Below are positions 60,640-60,835 of a stretch of 60,835 nucleotides of DNA, piece by piece. Below the pieces are notes generated by a model, which searched no databases, was not told the origin of the DNA, and worked only from the letters and a program-made list of their open reading frames with translations. Each line of letters starts with the position of its first letter. Positions within the stretch are counted from its first letter, which is position 1. The DNA is from Halorubrum sp. (lineage in GTDB: Archaea > Halobacteriota > Halobacteria > Halobacteriales > Haloferacaceae): contig JAQCNI010000149.1 of NCBI GenBank assembly GCA_028275105.1, positions 1-60,835 of the forward strand, in the 5' to 3' direction. The translations under genes were made by a program, and so were the position numbers.

Positions 60640-60835
60640 CGTCCGCCCGCGTGCCCTCAGTCCCCGCCCGAGTACTCCCGGCTGGGAGCGATGACCGCGC
60701 GGAGAACCCAGGCACGCGACATCCGGCCGTGGAAACGGCCCGTCCGCCGCCACGCAGGCGGCCGCCCGGCACGAGGGTTTCCCGGTCGACGCGGCACGCC
60801 GCCGGAGATGAGACCGGTCGTTAGTGTTCCGGGCG
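60640..60835 (+). ncRNA. Possible structured RNA gene running off the right edge
   Basis: No protein frame is convincing on either strand. The DNA holds strong hairpins: ggccgt-ggaa-acggcc (a GNRA-type loop), gccgcc-acgca-ggcggc, and ctggg...cccag enclosing gatga/gaga elements that resemble a kink-turn for L7Ae. A ggttaaac box lies ~25 nt before 60640, favouring the plus strand. Candidates are an RNase P RNA or an H/ACA guide; conserved RNase P blocks are not seen in the visible part, so the identity is open. Confidence 0.35.

Overview
The window is chromosomal DNA from an extremely halophilic archaeon (class Halobacteria), most probably Halorubrum or a close relative. The evidence is very high GC, acidic Asp/Glu-rich proteins, archaeal-type genes (thermosome, RpoL, S19e, TmcA, NcsA, Tsr3, F420 enzymes, HMG-CoA synthase), Tat and PGF-CTERM export signals, and TATA-like boxes about 27-30 nt before many start codons (leaderless transcripts). 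The genus is an inference; the class is secure.

Layout. 1-1382: the division operon cdrS-ftsZ2. 1491-4747: a degenerate DNA methyltransferase, a CDP-alcohol phosphatidyltransferase, a poorly coding stretch, then the tRNA thiolation gene ncsA. 4824-7520: an alpha/beta hydrolase, then the B12 pair meaB and mcmA2. 7658-13439: rRNA 2'-O-methyltransferase, a small membrane protein, a TauE/SafE permease, a membrane histidine kinase, dihydrofolate reductase and an ornithine cyclodeaminase/alanine dehydrogenase relative. 13601-17528: thermosome with a heat-shock-like promoter, a 55-aa basic protein, tRNA-Ser(GGA) with a duplicated 3' end, RidA and Tsr3. 17819-19652: F420 genes cofE and mer. 20127-28520: site-2 protease, TIGR00300 enzyme, GNAT, UspA, TmcA, UPF0179 and a nucleoside phosphorylase.

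28521-37616 is the accessory part. It holds a MazF-like toxin gene with an in-frame amber codon next to its HTH partner, GC-rich repeat elements, a pilin-like surface protein with an Ig-like domain, and then (after the housekeeping genes for HMG-CoA synthase and S19e) a lower-GC island. That island carries a Tat-exported protein built of about 20-residue repeats, a palindrome-ended IS200/IS605-derived remnant, and a chimeric scar where a response-regulator fragment runs into the last ~100 codons of glutamate dehydrogenase.

37617-60517: PEP carboxylase, a Rieske protein, a run of secreted or membrane proteins (one with a PGF-CTERM tail, one a membrane HTH regulator), small conserved haloarchaeal proteins, UspA proteins, Trm112, RpoL, DUF63, DUF2150 and TatD proteins, an aspartoacylase-like gene divergent from a RimK/zinc-protease fusion, a HhH-GPD glycosylase, a fused 3-hydroxyacyl-CoA dehydrogenase/enoyl-CoA hydratase, and asd. 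The last ~200 bases look like the start of a structured RNA gene.

The best leads for something undescribed are the repeat protein at 34675-36228, the ATP-grasp/protease plus acylase pair at 54093-56654, the His-rich insert in MeaB, the interrupted toxin gene and the possible structured RNA at the right edge. All function calls come from reading motifs by eye; no searches were run.
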